Assembly (NCBI GenBank): GCA_004295045.1
Contig: SHND01000014.1
Coordinates: forward strand, 29,288 to 93,287
DNA: 64,000 bases
From: Chloroflexota bacterium
GTDB taxonomy: Bacteria; Chloroflexota; Anaerolineae; UBA4142; SHND01
Direction of reading: 5' to 3'
Part shown: piece after piece, positions 24,184 to 32,646 of the stretch
How the letters are laid out: each line of letters starts with the position of its first letter
Numbering within the stretch: the stretch's first letter is position 1
Made by a program: the position numbers and the translations under genes
The notes under the pieces: generated by a model
Told to the model about the DNA's origin: nothing
The model's input: only the letters and a program-made list of their open reading frames with translations
Databases searched by the model: none

Positions 24184-25649
24184 TTACAAACACCGCGCCC
24201 AAGTACGAATATCTCCCGCGCGAAGATATCGAGTTCATTCACGAAACAACCATGCGCGTGCTGGAAGAATTTGGCATCGCGTTCAATCATGACGAAGCGG
24301 TGGACATTTTAGAACGCGCAGGCTGCGAGGTTGACCGCGACGCGCTGCCCGCGCCGCTCGTGAAATTTTCGCGCGAGTTTGTGATGGAGCAGCTTGCCAA
24401 GGCGCCCGCCGAATTTACAATTCATGCGCGCAATCCAAAAAATAATATTGTGATGGGCGGCAATCACATGGTGCTTGCGCCGGTGTATGGTCCGCCGAAT
24501 GTGCAGGATTTGGACAAGGGCAGGCGCGAAGCCACGCTCGAAGATTTTCGCAATTTTGTAAAACTTGCCCAAGTGGTGCCGGACATGCACAACGCAGGCG
24601 GCGTCGTGTGCGAACCAAACGATGAGCCGCAAGAGACGCGCCATCTCGACATGATTTCTTCATTGCTCACCTTGAGCGACAAGACCTTTATGGGCAATGT
24701 TGTCTCGGCGGAAAACGCGAACGACACGCTTGAGATGGCTTCGATAGTTTTCGGCGGACGCGAAAAAATCGCTCAAGACCCCGTGTTGCTCGCGTTGGTG
24801 AATGTCAATAGTCCGCGCTTGTACGATACGCGCATGTTGGATTCGCTCGTCACCTACGCGCGCGCGCGGCAGCCCTTGATCATTACGCCGTTCATTCTCG
24901 CAGGCGCGATGTCACCGGTTGCCGTCGGCGGAACGTTGGTGCAGCAAAATGCGGAGGCGTTAGCGGGAATTGCGCTCACGCAATTGATCAATCCGGGAAC
25001 GCCGGTGGTGTATGGTTCATTCTTGTCGAACAGCGATATGCAATCGGGTAGTCCCGCGTTCGGCACGCCCGAATCGTGCGCGGGATTGTTTGTGAGCGCG
25101 CAGCTCGCGCGCAAATACAAGTTGCCGTTTCGCAGCGGCGGCGGTTTAACGTCAAGCAAGGTTGCGGATGGACAAGCGATGTGGGAAGCGACGATGACGT
25201 TTTGGCCCACGTTTCTCGCCTGCACGAATTTTGTTTTGCACGCGGCGGGCTGGCTGGAAAGCGGCTTGGTTTCTTCGTACGAAAAATTTGTGATGGATGT
25301 GGAAATCGTTCGCATGATGCAAGTTTTCCTGCGCGGCATCGCGTTGGACCAAGAAGGACTGGCGCTCGACGCCTTTGCAGAAATCGGACCCGGCGGTTAT
25401 TTTTTTGGCGCGGAGCATACGATGCGACATTTCCGCGACGCGTTTTATCGTCCCCTCATCGCGGATGTGCAAAATTATGTGCGTTGGGAACAAAAGGGCG
25501 CAGAGACGGCGGACGTGCGCGCGAATCGCGTTTGGAAAAAATGGTTGAACGAATACGAGAAACCCGCGATGGATCAAGGAGTGGAAGAAGAATTGCGGGA
25601 ATATGTGACGAAACGAAAGGAGGTGCTTCAGCAAAACACACCCATTTGA
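24180..25649 (+). CDS. MttB-family corrinoid-dependent methyltransferase (non-pyrrolysine)
   Basis: The 489-residue protein belongs to the trimethylamine methyltransferase (MttB, COG5598) family: EYLPREDIEFIHETTMRVLEEFGI at the start (quoted in two overlapping landmarks, LPREDIEFIHETTMRVLEEF and FGIAFNHDEAVDIL) and FRSGGGLTSSKVADGQAMWE in the barrel. There is no in-frame amber codon, so it is a non-pyrrolysine member. Characterised ones (MtgB and relatives) demethylate glycine betaine, proline betaine or carnitine onto a corrinoid protein. Its partner is probably the corrinoid protein at 45300. It overlaps the TPR gene by four bases. The substrate is inferred as a quaternary amine. Confidence 0.9.
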   Translation: MITNTAPKYEYLPREDIEFIHETTMRVLEEFGIAFNHDEAVDILERAGCEVDRDALPAPLVKFSREFVMEQLAKAPAEFTIHARNPKNNIVMGGNHMVLAPVYGPPNVQDLDKGRREATLEDFRNFVKLAQVVPDMHNAGGVVCEPNDEPQETRHLDMISSLLTLSDKTFMGNVVSAENANDTLEMASIVFGGREKIAQDPVLLALVNVNSPRLYDTRMLDSLVTYARARQPLIITPFILAGAMSPVAVGGTLVQQNAEALAGIALTQLINPGTPVVYGSFLSNSDMQSGSPAFGTPESCAGLFVSAQLARKYKLPFRSGGGLTSSKVADGQAMWEATMTFWPTFLACTNFVLHAAGWLESGLVSSYEKFVMDVEIVRMMQVFLRGIALDQEGLALDAFAEIGPGGYFFGAEHTMRHFRDAFYRPLIADVQNYVRWEQKGAETADVRANRVWKKWLNEYEKPAMDQGVEEELREYVTKRKEVLQQNTPI

Positions 25650-25684
25650 TCTCATGCCTCGCAAAATCCGAGAGGGTTCACAGA

Positions 25685-25735
25685 CACTGCCGAGCAGCGG
25701 GGACACCTGCCTAACAATCCCCCTCTGCGGCAGTG
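25685..25735 (+). other. Hairpin between the methyltransferase and protease genes
   Basis: CACTGCCG (25685-25692) and CGGCAGTG (25728-25735) pair, with partly paired CAG/CTG and GGGG/CCCC inside. There is no U-tract. It ends 22 nt before ATG 25758 and could be the leader structure of the protease gene. Confidence 0.4.
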
Positions 25736-25757
25736 AATTCGTCAAAGGAGAAAAGCC

Positions 25758-27638
25758 ATGCAACGCAAAATCTTTGTGCTTTTGGGCAGCATTGTTTTGA
25801 TGCTCCTCGTGAGCAGCGCCGCGCTCGCCGGAGCCGTGCCCGCTTCTTTCGAGTCCTCACCCCAAATGAACGCGCCACAGACCTTGAATACCACCTTCAA
25901 GATCAACGTCGTCTTTGTCGGTTACAGCGCAGGAGACATCAACCTTCCGGCATTCCAATCTCAACTGCCAACCACGTACGATCCAATCGTACGTTATCCG
26001 GCATTTTACGGAATCAACCTGCCGGTCAATATTCACGGGGACTATGCTTTCGATTACACTTTTACGCCAACGAGTTTCAACGACGCGTTTTTCAGCTATC
26101 TGACATCCATCGGCAAGTCAAAAGCGTTAACAGACTATCAAGCCGCGTATAATGATCAAGTCAACAAGACGCTGACGGTCGGTCCGAAAAGTCTGTACAT
26201 TGATGCGCCCTCTACCGAACGTTGGTTAATGACGCACGGGCGCGATGATCTGGGACTCGACATTGCCAATTACACCGTCTTTTTCGTGAATTGGTATGGA
26301 CGCAGCGATTTCAAATTCCACGTTTATACCAAGACCGATGTCGCAGATCCTGATACAGGGTATAATTTTGGCAAAGTGCGGCAGACGCGCAAAATAATTG
26401 CCTGGGGCGGAAGTTATGGTCGCACATGGTTCTATGATCTTTCCGCCGGTCCGGAAGCGTGGACGGACAATTGGAATGTGGATGACGCCGATTTAGATGG
26501 AAATGGTGTAATGGAGTATCGTATGCCGCCAGTCTGGGAGTATGGCAACACCAGCGGCTATCGTCCCTTTACGGATCTTTCTGGTGATCTCGGCAAGGTC
26601 CTCCGCTGGGTGGCGATAGATCTCCTCTTTACCAGCTCGCCTCTCTATGATCCGCTGGCGAGCGCGCCCTTCCCTGGCAAAAAGAAAAAAGTATTCGTCA
26701 ACATGTTCGAGGACGATCCCTCCGCCAACGGAACGAAGTGGATCGACATGCAACTCGTCCACGATAACCTCGGTCAATTCCAGCGCGATTACAAATGGAA
26801 GGTTGTGTTAAAGGATCAACAGCTGACCGGGGGCGCCAAAAAGGCGTTTCGCATTTTCACCGGATTGAACGGCTCGAATGATTGTTGGAACGCCTATGGC
26901 GATCCGTTTGCCGAGCTCTTTTGTTATTTTGACACCAACCGCAACCAATATCTGCCCAAGATCAAACCATCCGGACCGTACGTTGGTGGCATTTTTGCCT
27001 TTAACACGACGGACAACAATTTGGGCAACCAGTTCGGACTTTTGGGCTTTGCCGATGACAACTGGGTCAGCGGAAATCCCAGCTATGTTTTCGAGTTCGA
27101 TTCGCCAGGTTACCGTGACTTGGGATACGGCTTTACGACCACGACGATCCACGAGTTCGGGCATCATATCGGTATGTCACATCCGCACGATGGTTATGAC
27201 TCGACGAGTGCCACGGACTTTGGACCCTCCGACGACTTGTACTTTGCGTGGTCAGGTGATGAGAGCCACACCATCATGCACTATCTCGATCTCGCGGACG
27301 ACTTTGGCTGGTTCGATAATGACAACATGAATCGCTTCCTGACGGGACGCTATCTGACGCGCGCAAATGAGATTGCGGCACAGATGCAAAGCGGTGAAAC
27401 ATCACGCGAAGCGAATGCGCTGTTGGAGCAAGCAGAAAGCCGCGCAATCGAAGCACGCGCGGCGTTCCAAAAGATGGATTACGCACGCGCAGCGAGCGAG
27501 GCAAAAGCCAGCTTTGACCAAGTCTGGCGCGCTGCCAAACTGGCGGGCTTGAAAGTGCCCATGATCGAACCACTCCCACAGGGTGGACCGCGGCAAGGTC
27601 CCAAGATGGTAGATCCGATCCGCTTCCCGGACAATTAA
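25758..27638 (+). CDS. Secreted metzincin-like zinc metalloprotease
   Basis: The 626-residue protein has a signal peptide (basic MQRK, hydrophobic core, cleavage likely after SSAALA near residue 24). The metzincin motif HEFGHHIGMSH is at residues 465-475: zinc ligands His465, His469 and His475, catalytic Glu466. A Met-turn candidate, SHTIMHYL, follows at 503-510 with Met507. The roughly 440 residues before it match no family I can name. The C-terminus (about 535-605) is helical, EANALLEQAESRAIEARAAF. It should be exported and cut proteins outside the cell. AAAGGAG precedes the ATG. Its wording uses fewer GCGC strings than its neighbours. Confidence 0.82.
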   Translation: MQRKIFVLLGSIVLMLLVSSAALAGAVPASFESSPQMNAPQTLNTTFKINVVFVGYSAGDINLPAFQSQLPTTYDPIVRYPAFYGINLPVNIHGDYAFDYTFTPTSFNDAFFSYLTSIGKSKALTDYQAAYNDQVNKTLTVGPKSLYIDAPSTERWLMTHGRDDLGLDIANYTVFFVNWYGRSDFKFHVYTKTDVADPDTGYNFGKVRQTRKIIAWGGSYGRTWFYDLSAGPEAWTDNWNVDDADLDGNGVMEYRMPPVWEYGNTSGYRPFTDLSGDLGKVLRWVAIDLLFTSSPLYDPLASAPFPGKKKKVFVNMFEDDPSANGTKWIDMQLVHDNLGQFQRDYKWKVVLKDQQLTGGAKKAFRIFTGLNGSNDCWNAYGDPFAELFCYFDTNRNQYLPKIKPSGPYVGGIFAFNTTDNNLGNQFGLLGFADDNWVSGNPSYVFEFDSPGYRDLGYGFTTTTIHEFGHHIGMSHPHDGYDSTSATDFGPSDDLYFAWSGDESHTIMHYLDLADDFGWFDNDNMNRFLTGRYLTRANEIAAQMQSGETSREANALLEQAESRAIEARAAFQKMDYARAASEAKASFDQVWRAAKLAGLKVPMIEPLPQGGPRQGPKMVDPIRFPDN

Positions 27639-27663
27639 CGTTGCATCCCAGCGCGAAAGGAAC

Positions 27664-27692
27664 GGAGGGCGAGCAGTTGATGCTCGCCCTCC
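27664..27692 (+). terminator. Hairpin after the metalloprotease gene
   Basis: GGAGGGCGAGCA (27664-27675) and TGCTCGCCCTCC (27681-27692) form a perfect 12-bp stem with a GTTGA loop, 25 nt after the stop codon. The tail CATTCACC has few Ts, so it may protect the 3' end rather than terminate. Confidence 0.6.
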
Positions 27693-27739
27693 CATTCACC
27701 AGAAAAAAGTATTGACAGGAGTGCGAGTTAGGAGCATCC

Positions 27740-28267
27740 ATGACGACCCTAGAACTTTTACGCATCAATTTGTCCACTTCACATGACGCGTTTTCCAAGA
27801 CCGTCGCGGACGTGACGCAAGAGAACGCGGATTATGTTCCGCCCGGCATAATGCATCCCATCGGAGAACGGTGGGCGCACTTGGTGATGGCAGAGGATAT
27901 GCTGCTGCACAATTTTGTAACGCAAACGACACCCTTGTTCGCGCAAGATTGGGCGGGGCGCACCGGTTTTGCTGCCGATATTACCATGCTCATCGCGCAA
28001 ACCTCAGACGCCGCGCGCGCGTTTCGTGTTGATGATTTGAACGCGCTGCGAGAATACATGCGCGCGGTATTCGAAAACACGCAGTCCTTCATTAACAATG
28101 CGAATCCTGAACTCTTGGAAACCAATGTGGACATGAGCGTCATCGGTTACGGGCAAGTGCCGTTTCCCGTTTGGTTTAGCACTTTTATCGTCGGACACAT
28201 TCACGATGTGATGGGGGAAATTTCCGCGCTCAAAGGTTTGCAGGGGCTCAAAGGATATCCGTTTTAG
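27740..28267 (+). CDS. DinB-like four-helix protein
   Basis: The 175-residue protein has the DinB/YfiT-like plan: PIGERWAHLVMAEDMLLHNF near residue 40 (a candidate metal His in the second helix), a middle helix LREYMRAVFENTQSFINN, and IVGHIHDVMGEISALKGLQG at the end with two more His positions. Family members include thiol-dependent transferases and detoxifying enzymes; the substrate is unknown. TTAGGAG precedes ATG 27740. Its TAG stop begins the following heptamer palindrome. Confidence 0.7.
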   Translation: MTTLELLRINLSTSHDAFSKTVADVTQENADYVPPGIMHPIGERWAHLVMAEDMLLHNFVTQTTPLFAQDWAGRTGFAADITMLIAQTSDAARAFRVDDLNALREYMRAVFENTQSFINNANPELLETNVDMSVIGYGQVPFPVWFSTFIVGHIHDVMGEISALKGLQGLKGYPF

Positions 28268-28326
28268 CAGATAGCAGATTGCAGATAGCGAATTGCCATT
28301 AGCCATTTGCCATCTGCTATCCGCTA
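28265..28326. repeat. Heptamer palindrome (AGATAGC type)
   Basis: TAGCAGATAGCAGATTGCAG opens the left arm, starting with the TAG stop of the gene upstream. CCATTTGCCATCTGCTATCC is in the right arm. The unit is the same as at 2821, 46047 and 57138. Confidence 0.85.
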
Positions 28327-28337
28327 CAAGCCAATTC

Positions 28338-30809
28338 ATGCGCTCACAAGCTCAGGTCGTTATCATCGGCGCGGGCGTCGTCGGTTGCAGCGTCGCGTAT
28401 TATCTGACCCAAATGGGTTGGCGCGACGTCGTCGTGTTGGAACAAGGACCGCTCTATAAAGTGTACGGTTCCACGTCGCACGCGCCGGGACTCATTTTTC
28501 AACACAACAATTCCAAAAGTTACTGCCAAATCGCGCAGTGGACGGTGGAAATATACAAGCGCGTGAATGACTTGAACGCCGCGCCCGAAAAATGCGCATG
28601 GCAAGTCGGCTCGCTCGAAATCGCGCAGACGCCCGAACGCTGGCACGAACTTAAACGCAAGATCGGCAACGCGAAAGCGTGGGGACTTGAAGCGCATCTC
28701 GTCACGCCGGACGAAATAAAACAACTTGTGCCAATCATGCGCGTAGATGATTTGTACGGCGCGTTCTACGTACCGAGCGATATGGACATCAAAGCCATCG
28801 CGCTGCTGCAAGGCATCACCAAACTCGCAGAGGACGGCGGCGCGGAATTTTTTGATTACACGCGTGTCACGGGAATTGATGTGACGCCCGCAAATGGACG
28901 CGCCCCGCGCGTCCGCGCGGTGAAAACGAATCGCGGCGAGATTCAATGCGAGTACGTGATTTGCGCGGCGGGCTTGTGGGGACCTGTGATTGGTGAAATG
29001 GCTGGCGTACCGATTCCGCAAACGCCGTGCGAACATCTTTATTTACGTACGATGCCAATCGCGGAACTACAGAACGCGCAAGATGAATTGGAAATGCCGA
29101 TAGTGCGCGCACAAGACCGCGATTTGTATTTTCGACAGCATCGCAACGCGTGGGGCGGCGGCTCGTACGCGCATGAACCGCGAATCAACTTTGCGGACGA
29201 ATTGCGCGAGGATGACCATCCCGCGCTCACACCCGCGCCGCCGCAAAATGTCGAAGCGTTCATGTCCGAAATGGCGCAGCGTTTTCCCGCGACGGCGCAC
29301 GCGCAAATTGCAGACGCGTTCAATGGGATGTTCACCTTTACGCCTGACGCGAACATGAATCTTGGCGAATCTATGCGCGTGAAAAATTTTTGGTCGGCGG
29401 AAGCGGTGTGGGTCACGCATGGCGGCGGAGTTGGACGCGTGATTGCGGAATGGTTGACGACGGGCGTGCCGCCGCTCGACATGCGCGAACACGACATCAA
29501 TCGCTGGCATTCGTTCGCGTTCAGCAAGCCGTACATTCGCGCGCGCGCCGAACGGCAGTACATTGAAATTTACGACATTGTTCATCCGTTACAGCAAACG
29601 TTGAATCCGCGCGGAATTCGCGTCACGTCATTTCACGAACGCGAGAAAGCGTTGGGCGCGGAATTTTTCGAAGCGGCGGGCTGGGAACGTCCGCAGTGGT
29701 ATAACTCAAATTCCCCTCTCCTTGCAGGAGAGGGGTTAGGGGTGAGGTCTGGTTGGGCAGCGCGCTATTGGTCGCCCATCATCGCGGCAGAACACCGCGC
29801 GACGCGCGAACGCGTTGGTTTGTTCGATTTGACCGCGTTCACAAAACTGCGCGTCGAAGGCAAAGACGCGCTATCGTTTTTACAACGCGTCGCCGCGAAT
29901 CAAATGGATCGTCCGCTTGGTCACGTCACTTATACCGCGATGTGCAACGAACGCGGCGGTATCGAAACCGATTTGACGGTGACGCGGGTCGCGCATCAAG
30001 AGTTTCTCGTTGTCACGGGCGGCGGGATGGGGATGCACGATTTGGCGTGGTTGAAAAAGAATTTGCGCGACGATGAAAATGTGATGATTACGGATGTGAC
30101 ATCGAGTTATGCCACGCTCGGCTTGTGGGGACCTCGCGCGCGCGATTTGATTGAGAAAATTACGCGCGATGATTTTTCTAACAAAGGATTTCCGTATGTC
30201 ACATCGAAAGAGGCGTTCATTGGTTACGTTCCCGTGCGCGCGATTCGCATTTCATACGCGGGCGAACTCGGTTGGGAGTTGTACACGCCGACAGAGTACG
30301 CGTTGAAATTGTGGGACACGATTTGGGACGCGGGACAACAATTTGGTATCGCGGCGGTGGGCGGCGGCGCGTTCGAATCGCTCCGCATCGAAAAGGGTTA
30401 TCGCTTTTGGGGTTCGGACATTCACGCGGAATACAATCCCTACGAAGCGGGCTTGGGGTTTGCGGTGAAATTGAACAAAGGCGATTTTATCGGACGCGAT
30501 GCGTTACAAAAAATAAAAAGCAAAGGCATCACGCGTAAACTGGTGGCGATGACGTTCGATGACCCGCAAGTGATTGTGATGGGTAAAGAGCCGATTGTTG
30601 ATTTTGCATCGCCCGACAAGGTTTTGGGTTACGTCACGAGCGCGAATTTCGGTTACACTGTGGGCAAAAGCATCGCGTATGGGTATGTGCCAATCGAATA
30701 CGCGAATGAAGGAACGAAGGTAAAAATTTATTACTTTGGCGAATGGCACGGCGCGACGGCGACGCGAGAACCGTTGTATGATGGGGATGGAAGGAGATTG
30801 AGGTCGTAA
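28338..30809 (+). CDS. Dimethylglycine-oxidase-like flavoprotein fused to a GcvT domain
   Basis: The 823-residue protein has an N-terminal FAD-dependent amine oxidase domain (IIGAGVVGCSVAY near residue 10; YGSTSHAPGLIF, with His48 at the place where dimethylglycine oxidase carries its covalent FAD) and a C-terminal aminomethyltransferase domain (RVGLFDLTAFTKLRVEG, then SYAGELGWELYTP). Dimethylglycine oxidase is about 830 residues and turns N,N-dimethylglycine into sarcosine, passing the one-carbon unit to tetrahydrofolate at the second domain. This fits the window's betaine theme. About 16 residues at 457-473 (SPLLAGEGLGVRSG) are translated from an inserted palindromic repeat in the linker. 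ATG 28338 follows the intergenic palindrome. Confidence 0.88.
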   Translation: MRSQAQVVIIGAGVVGCSVAYYLTQMGWRDVVVLEQGPLYKVYGSTSHAPGLIFQHNNSKSYCQIAQWTVEIYKRVNDLNAAPEKCAWQVGSLEIAQTPERWHELKRKIGNAKAWGLEAHLVTPDEIKQLVPIMRVDDLYGAFYVPSDMDIKAIALLQGITKLAEDGGAEFFDYTRVTGIDVTPANGRAPRVRAVKTNRGEIQCEYVICAAGLWGPVIGEMAGVPIPQTPCEHLYLRTMPIAELQNAQDELEMPIVRAQDRDLYFRQHRNAWGGGSYAHEPRINFADELREDDHPALTPAPPQNVEAFMSEMAQRFPATAHAQIADAFNGMFTFTPDANMNLGESMRVKNFWSAEAVWVTHGGGVGRVIAEWLTTGVPPLDMREHDINRWHSFAFSKPYIRARAERQYIEIYDIVHPLQQTLNPRGIRVTSFHEREKALGAEFFEAAGWERPQWYNSNSPLLAGEGLGVRSGWAARYWSPIIAAEHRATRERVGLFDLTAFTKLRVEGKDALSFLQRVAANQMDRPLGHVTYTAMCNERGGIETDLTVTRVAHQEFLVVTGGGMGMHDLAWLKKNLRDDENVMITDVTSSYATLGLWGPRARDLIEKITRDDFSNKGFPYVTSKEAFIGYVPVRAIRISYAGELGWELYTPTEYALKLWDTIWDAGQQFGIAAVGGGAFESLRIEKGYRFWGSDIHAEYNPYEAGLGFAVKLNKGDFIGRDALQKIKSKGITRKLVAMTFDDPQVIVMGKEPIVDFASPDKVLGYVTSANFGYTVGKSIAYGYVPIEYANEGTKVKIYYFGEWHGATATREPLYDGDGRRLRS
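29713..29748. repeat. Interspersed palindrome inserted inside a coding region
   Basis: CCCCTCTCCT and AGGAGAGGGG form a perfect 10-bp stem around TGC, followed by TTAGGGGTGAGGT. The insertion keeps the frame and encodes NSPLLAGEGLGVRSG between the flavin and folate domains. The same peptide is familiar to me from unrelated bacterial proteins, as expected for a dispersed repeat. Confidence 0.85.
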
Positions 30810-30810
30810 G

Positions 30811-31161
30811 ATGGAAAGGAAAATGTTAATTTTTGAAAAAGAACAAGTGCCGCTGCATACAGATAAATATGGAGTCGTCCGCGTAATTGGCTCGCGCGTG
30901 ACGTTGGATACGATTGTTGGATATTACGAACAGGGCGAGTCACCTGAAGATCTGGTCGATGGATTTCCATCCCTACAATTGGCAGATGTGTATGCCATCG
31001 TGAGTTACTATCTAAAAAATAAGGATCAGGTTCGCGCGTATCTGCGTGAGCGTGAAAAGAAAGCAAAGGCGATTCGTAAAAAGGTGGAGGCGCGTTCAAA
31101 CAACCGTGATTTGAAAAAACGCTTGTTAGCGCGGCGTAAAGCCGCTGTGCTTGCCAAATGA
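30811..31161 (+). CDS. DUF433-type antitoxin-like protein
   Basis: The 116-residue protein has the DUF433 pattern RVIGSRVTLDTIVGYYEQGE and SPEDLVDGFPSLQLADVYAI, a small helix-turn-helix fold. A long basic tail follows (REREKKAKAIRKKVEARSNN). It overlaps the next gene in ATGA. DUF433 next to DUF5615 is a recurrent predicted toxin-antitoxin pairing, with DUF433 as the antitoxin. ATG 30811 follows GAGG at a suitable distance; a second ATG at 30823 with AAAGGAAA before it is possible. It lies one base after the oxidase stop, so it may be transcribed with it. Confidence 0.78.
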   Translation: MERKMLIFEKEQVPLHTDKYGVVRVIGSRVTLDTIVGYYEQGESPEDLVDGFPSLQLADVYAIVSYYLKNKDQVRAYLREREKKAKAIRKKVEARSNNRDLKKRLLARRKAAVLAK

Positions 31162-31508
31162 TTCGCTTTCTGACCGATGAGAATTTTAATGGCAAGATCG
31201 TGCGTGGTCTGCGCGCGCGGAATCAGCTGATTGATGTTCTCCACTGGCTAGATATTGGCGCGGAAGGTGAAGAGGATCCTGTGATCTTGGAATGGGCAGC
31301 ACAACAAGGGCGCATGGTATTGACCCATGATTTTGATACGATGATTGGCTTTGCGTATGAGCGTGTCGAACACGGATTAGCAATGCCGGGTGTTGTTGCC
31401 ATCCCCTCTGAAACACCGTTTCGCCCCATCATTGATGATCTGCAGCTCATTGCGGAAGCGTCGCATGAAAATGAATACGCGGGACAAGTGATTTATCTTC
31501 CTTTGTGA
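31158..31508 (+). CDS. DUF5615 PIN-like toxin
   Basis: The 116-residue protein has the DUF5615/Mut7-C PIN-like layout: FLTDENFNGKIVRGLR at the start (Asp and Glu as metal ligands), DPVILEWAAQQGRMVLTHDFD in the middle, and a short C-terminal part. PIN-like proteins are metal-dependent RNases. Paired with the DUF433 protein it should be the toxin of a VapBC-like module. ATG 31158 overlaps the antitoxin stop. Its own TGA is at 31506-31508. Confidence 0.8.
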   Translation: MIRFLTDENFNGKIVRGLRARNQLIDVLHWLDIGAEGEEDPVILEWAAQQGRMVLTHDFDTMIGFAYERVEHGLAMPGVVAIPSETPFRPIIDDLQLIAEASHENEYAGQVIYLPL

Positions 31509-31522
31509 TTAAAATAAATATC

Positions 31523-32044
31523 ATGGCAGAGTTAGAACATCTCTCGAAACTTTACGAAGGCGTCGACGCGTGGAACGCGTGGCGCGATGAATTATCACAG
31601 ATCATTCCCGATTTGAGCGGCGCAGAACTTGCGGGAATGAATCTCGCGCGCGTCAATCTCAGTACGGTCTATCTCGCAGACGCGAACTTGAGTAACGCAA
31701 ATTTGCAGCACGCGAATTTGATTGGCGCGGAACTTGCGAACGCGAATTTGGAAGCCGCGAACTTGTCATTTTCGCTGCTGCGTTTTGCGGATGTGAGCCA
31801 TGCGAATTTTACAAATGCGAATCTGGAGCAAGCCAACTTGACGGAAGCGGACGCGCGGCACGCGAATTTTTCGGATGCAAATTTACGGATGGTAATCTTG
31901 ACCAAAGCATATTTGGCAAATGCCAACTTTACGCGCGCGAATCTCTCCAGCGCGGCGTTGGTGGACGCGGATTTGACTGACGCCATTTTTGACGGCGCAA
32001 ATTTAGACGCGGCGATAATGCCGGATGGAACGATGAAGGAGTAG
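31523..32044 (+). CDS. Pentapeptide-repeat protein
   Basis: The 173-residue protein consists of A(D/N)LxxANL pentapeptide repeats from about residue 28 to 168, for example NLSNANLQHANLIGAELANA. They fold as a right-handed square beta-helix. Some members mimic DNA and shield gyrase, but most have no known role. The N-terminus MAELEHLSKLYEGVDAWNAW is typical. I prefer ATG 31523; GTG 31505 overlaps the toxin stop in GTGA and is an alternative that would add six residues. Confidence 0.85.
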   Translation: MAELEHLSKLYEGVDAWNAWRDELSQIIPDLSGAELAGMNLARVNLSTVYLADANLSNANLQHANLIGAELANANLEAANLSFSLLRFADVSHANFTNANLEQANLTEADARHANFSDANLRMVILTKAYLANANFTRANLSSAALVDADLTDAIFDGANLDAAIMPDGTMKE

Positions 32045-32046
32045 CA

Positions 32047-32158
32047 TGTCATTGCGAGGCACGAAGCAATCCCATACGCGAATCGCCAAGACAACGCGTT
32101 GGATGTACGCCACGCGTGGGAGATTGCTTCGTCACAAAAACCGTTCCTCGCAATGACA
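32047..32158. repeat. Interspersed palindromic repeat (TGTCATTGCGAGG family)
   Basis: TGTCATTGCGAGG (32047-32059) is mirrored by CCTCGCAATGACA (32146-32158). Inside, ACGAAGCAATCCCA pairs with GGAGATTGCTTCGT. The centre holds CGCGAATCGCC...CCACGCGTGG. I know this sequence type from many unrelated bacterial genomes as a dispersed non-coding palindrome. It fills the gap between two genes here. Confidence 0.88.
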
Positions 32159-32169
32159 ATGGGGGCAAC

Positions 32170-32646
32170 ATGAACGCGCGCGATATTCTCTTTTACGGCA
32201 ATCGCACATTGTTGAACAGCATGGAACGCGTTCCGCCAAATGAACGCAACACCGGCGGACTCATTGGCTGGTGGTCGGCGCGTGAGGCGATGGCGCATCT
32301 CGCAATTTTTGAGGCGGGACTTGTACAAATTCTCGAATCGTTTTTGGGTGGACCGTTTCCCGAATTGTTGTCGAACATGGATTCATCGAAAAATGATCAA
32401 CTCGTCGCGCAAAAAGAGGGAAAATCCTTTGATGATTTGTTGCAAGAGTATCACGACGCGCACGCGCGCGTGATGGAACTGATTGAAAAAATTTCTCCGG
32501 AGAAATTGCGCGAGGTGGGAACGATCCCGTGGTACGGGGACGAGTATTCGCTCGACGATTTTATTGTGTACACCTTTTACGGGCACAAGCGCGAACACGC
32601 CGCGCGATTCGAGGCGTTTGGGGATTTGTTGGAGGGAAAAATTTAG
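32170..32646 (+). CDS. DinB/ClbS-like protein
   Basis: The 158-residue protein has the DinB-like four-helix layout: GGLIGWWSAREAMAHLAIFE (a candidate His in helix 2), a middle helix QEYHDAHARVMELIEKISPE, and YTFYGHKREHAARFEAFGDL at the end (His pair). Relatives include ClbS-type hydrolases and thiol transferases. The role is unknown. GGGGG precedes ATG 32170 closely. The gene converges with the toxin gene downstream and overlaps it by four bases. Confidence 0.65.
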   Translation: MNARDILFYGNRTLLNSMERVPPNERNTGGLIGWWSAREAMAHLAIFEAGLVQILESFLGGPFPELLSNMDSSKNDQLVAQKEGKSFDDLLQEYHDAHARVMELIEKISPEKLREVGTIPWYGDEYSLDDFIVYTFYGHKREHAARFEAFGDLLEGKI

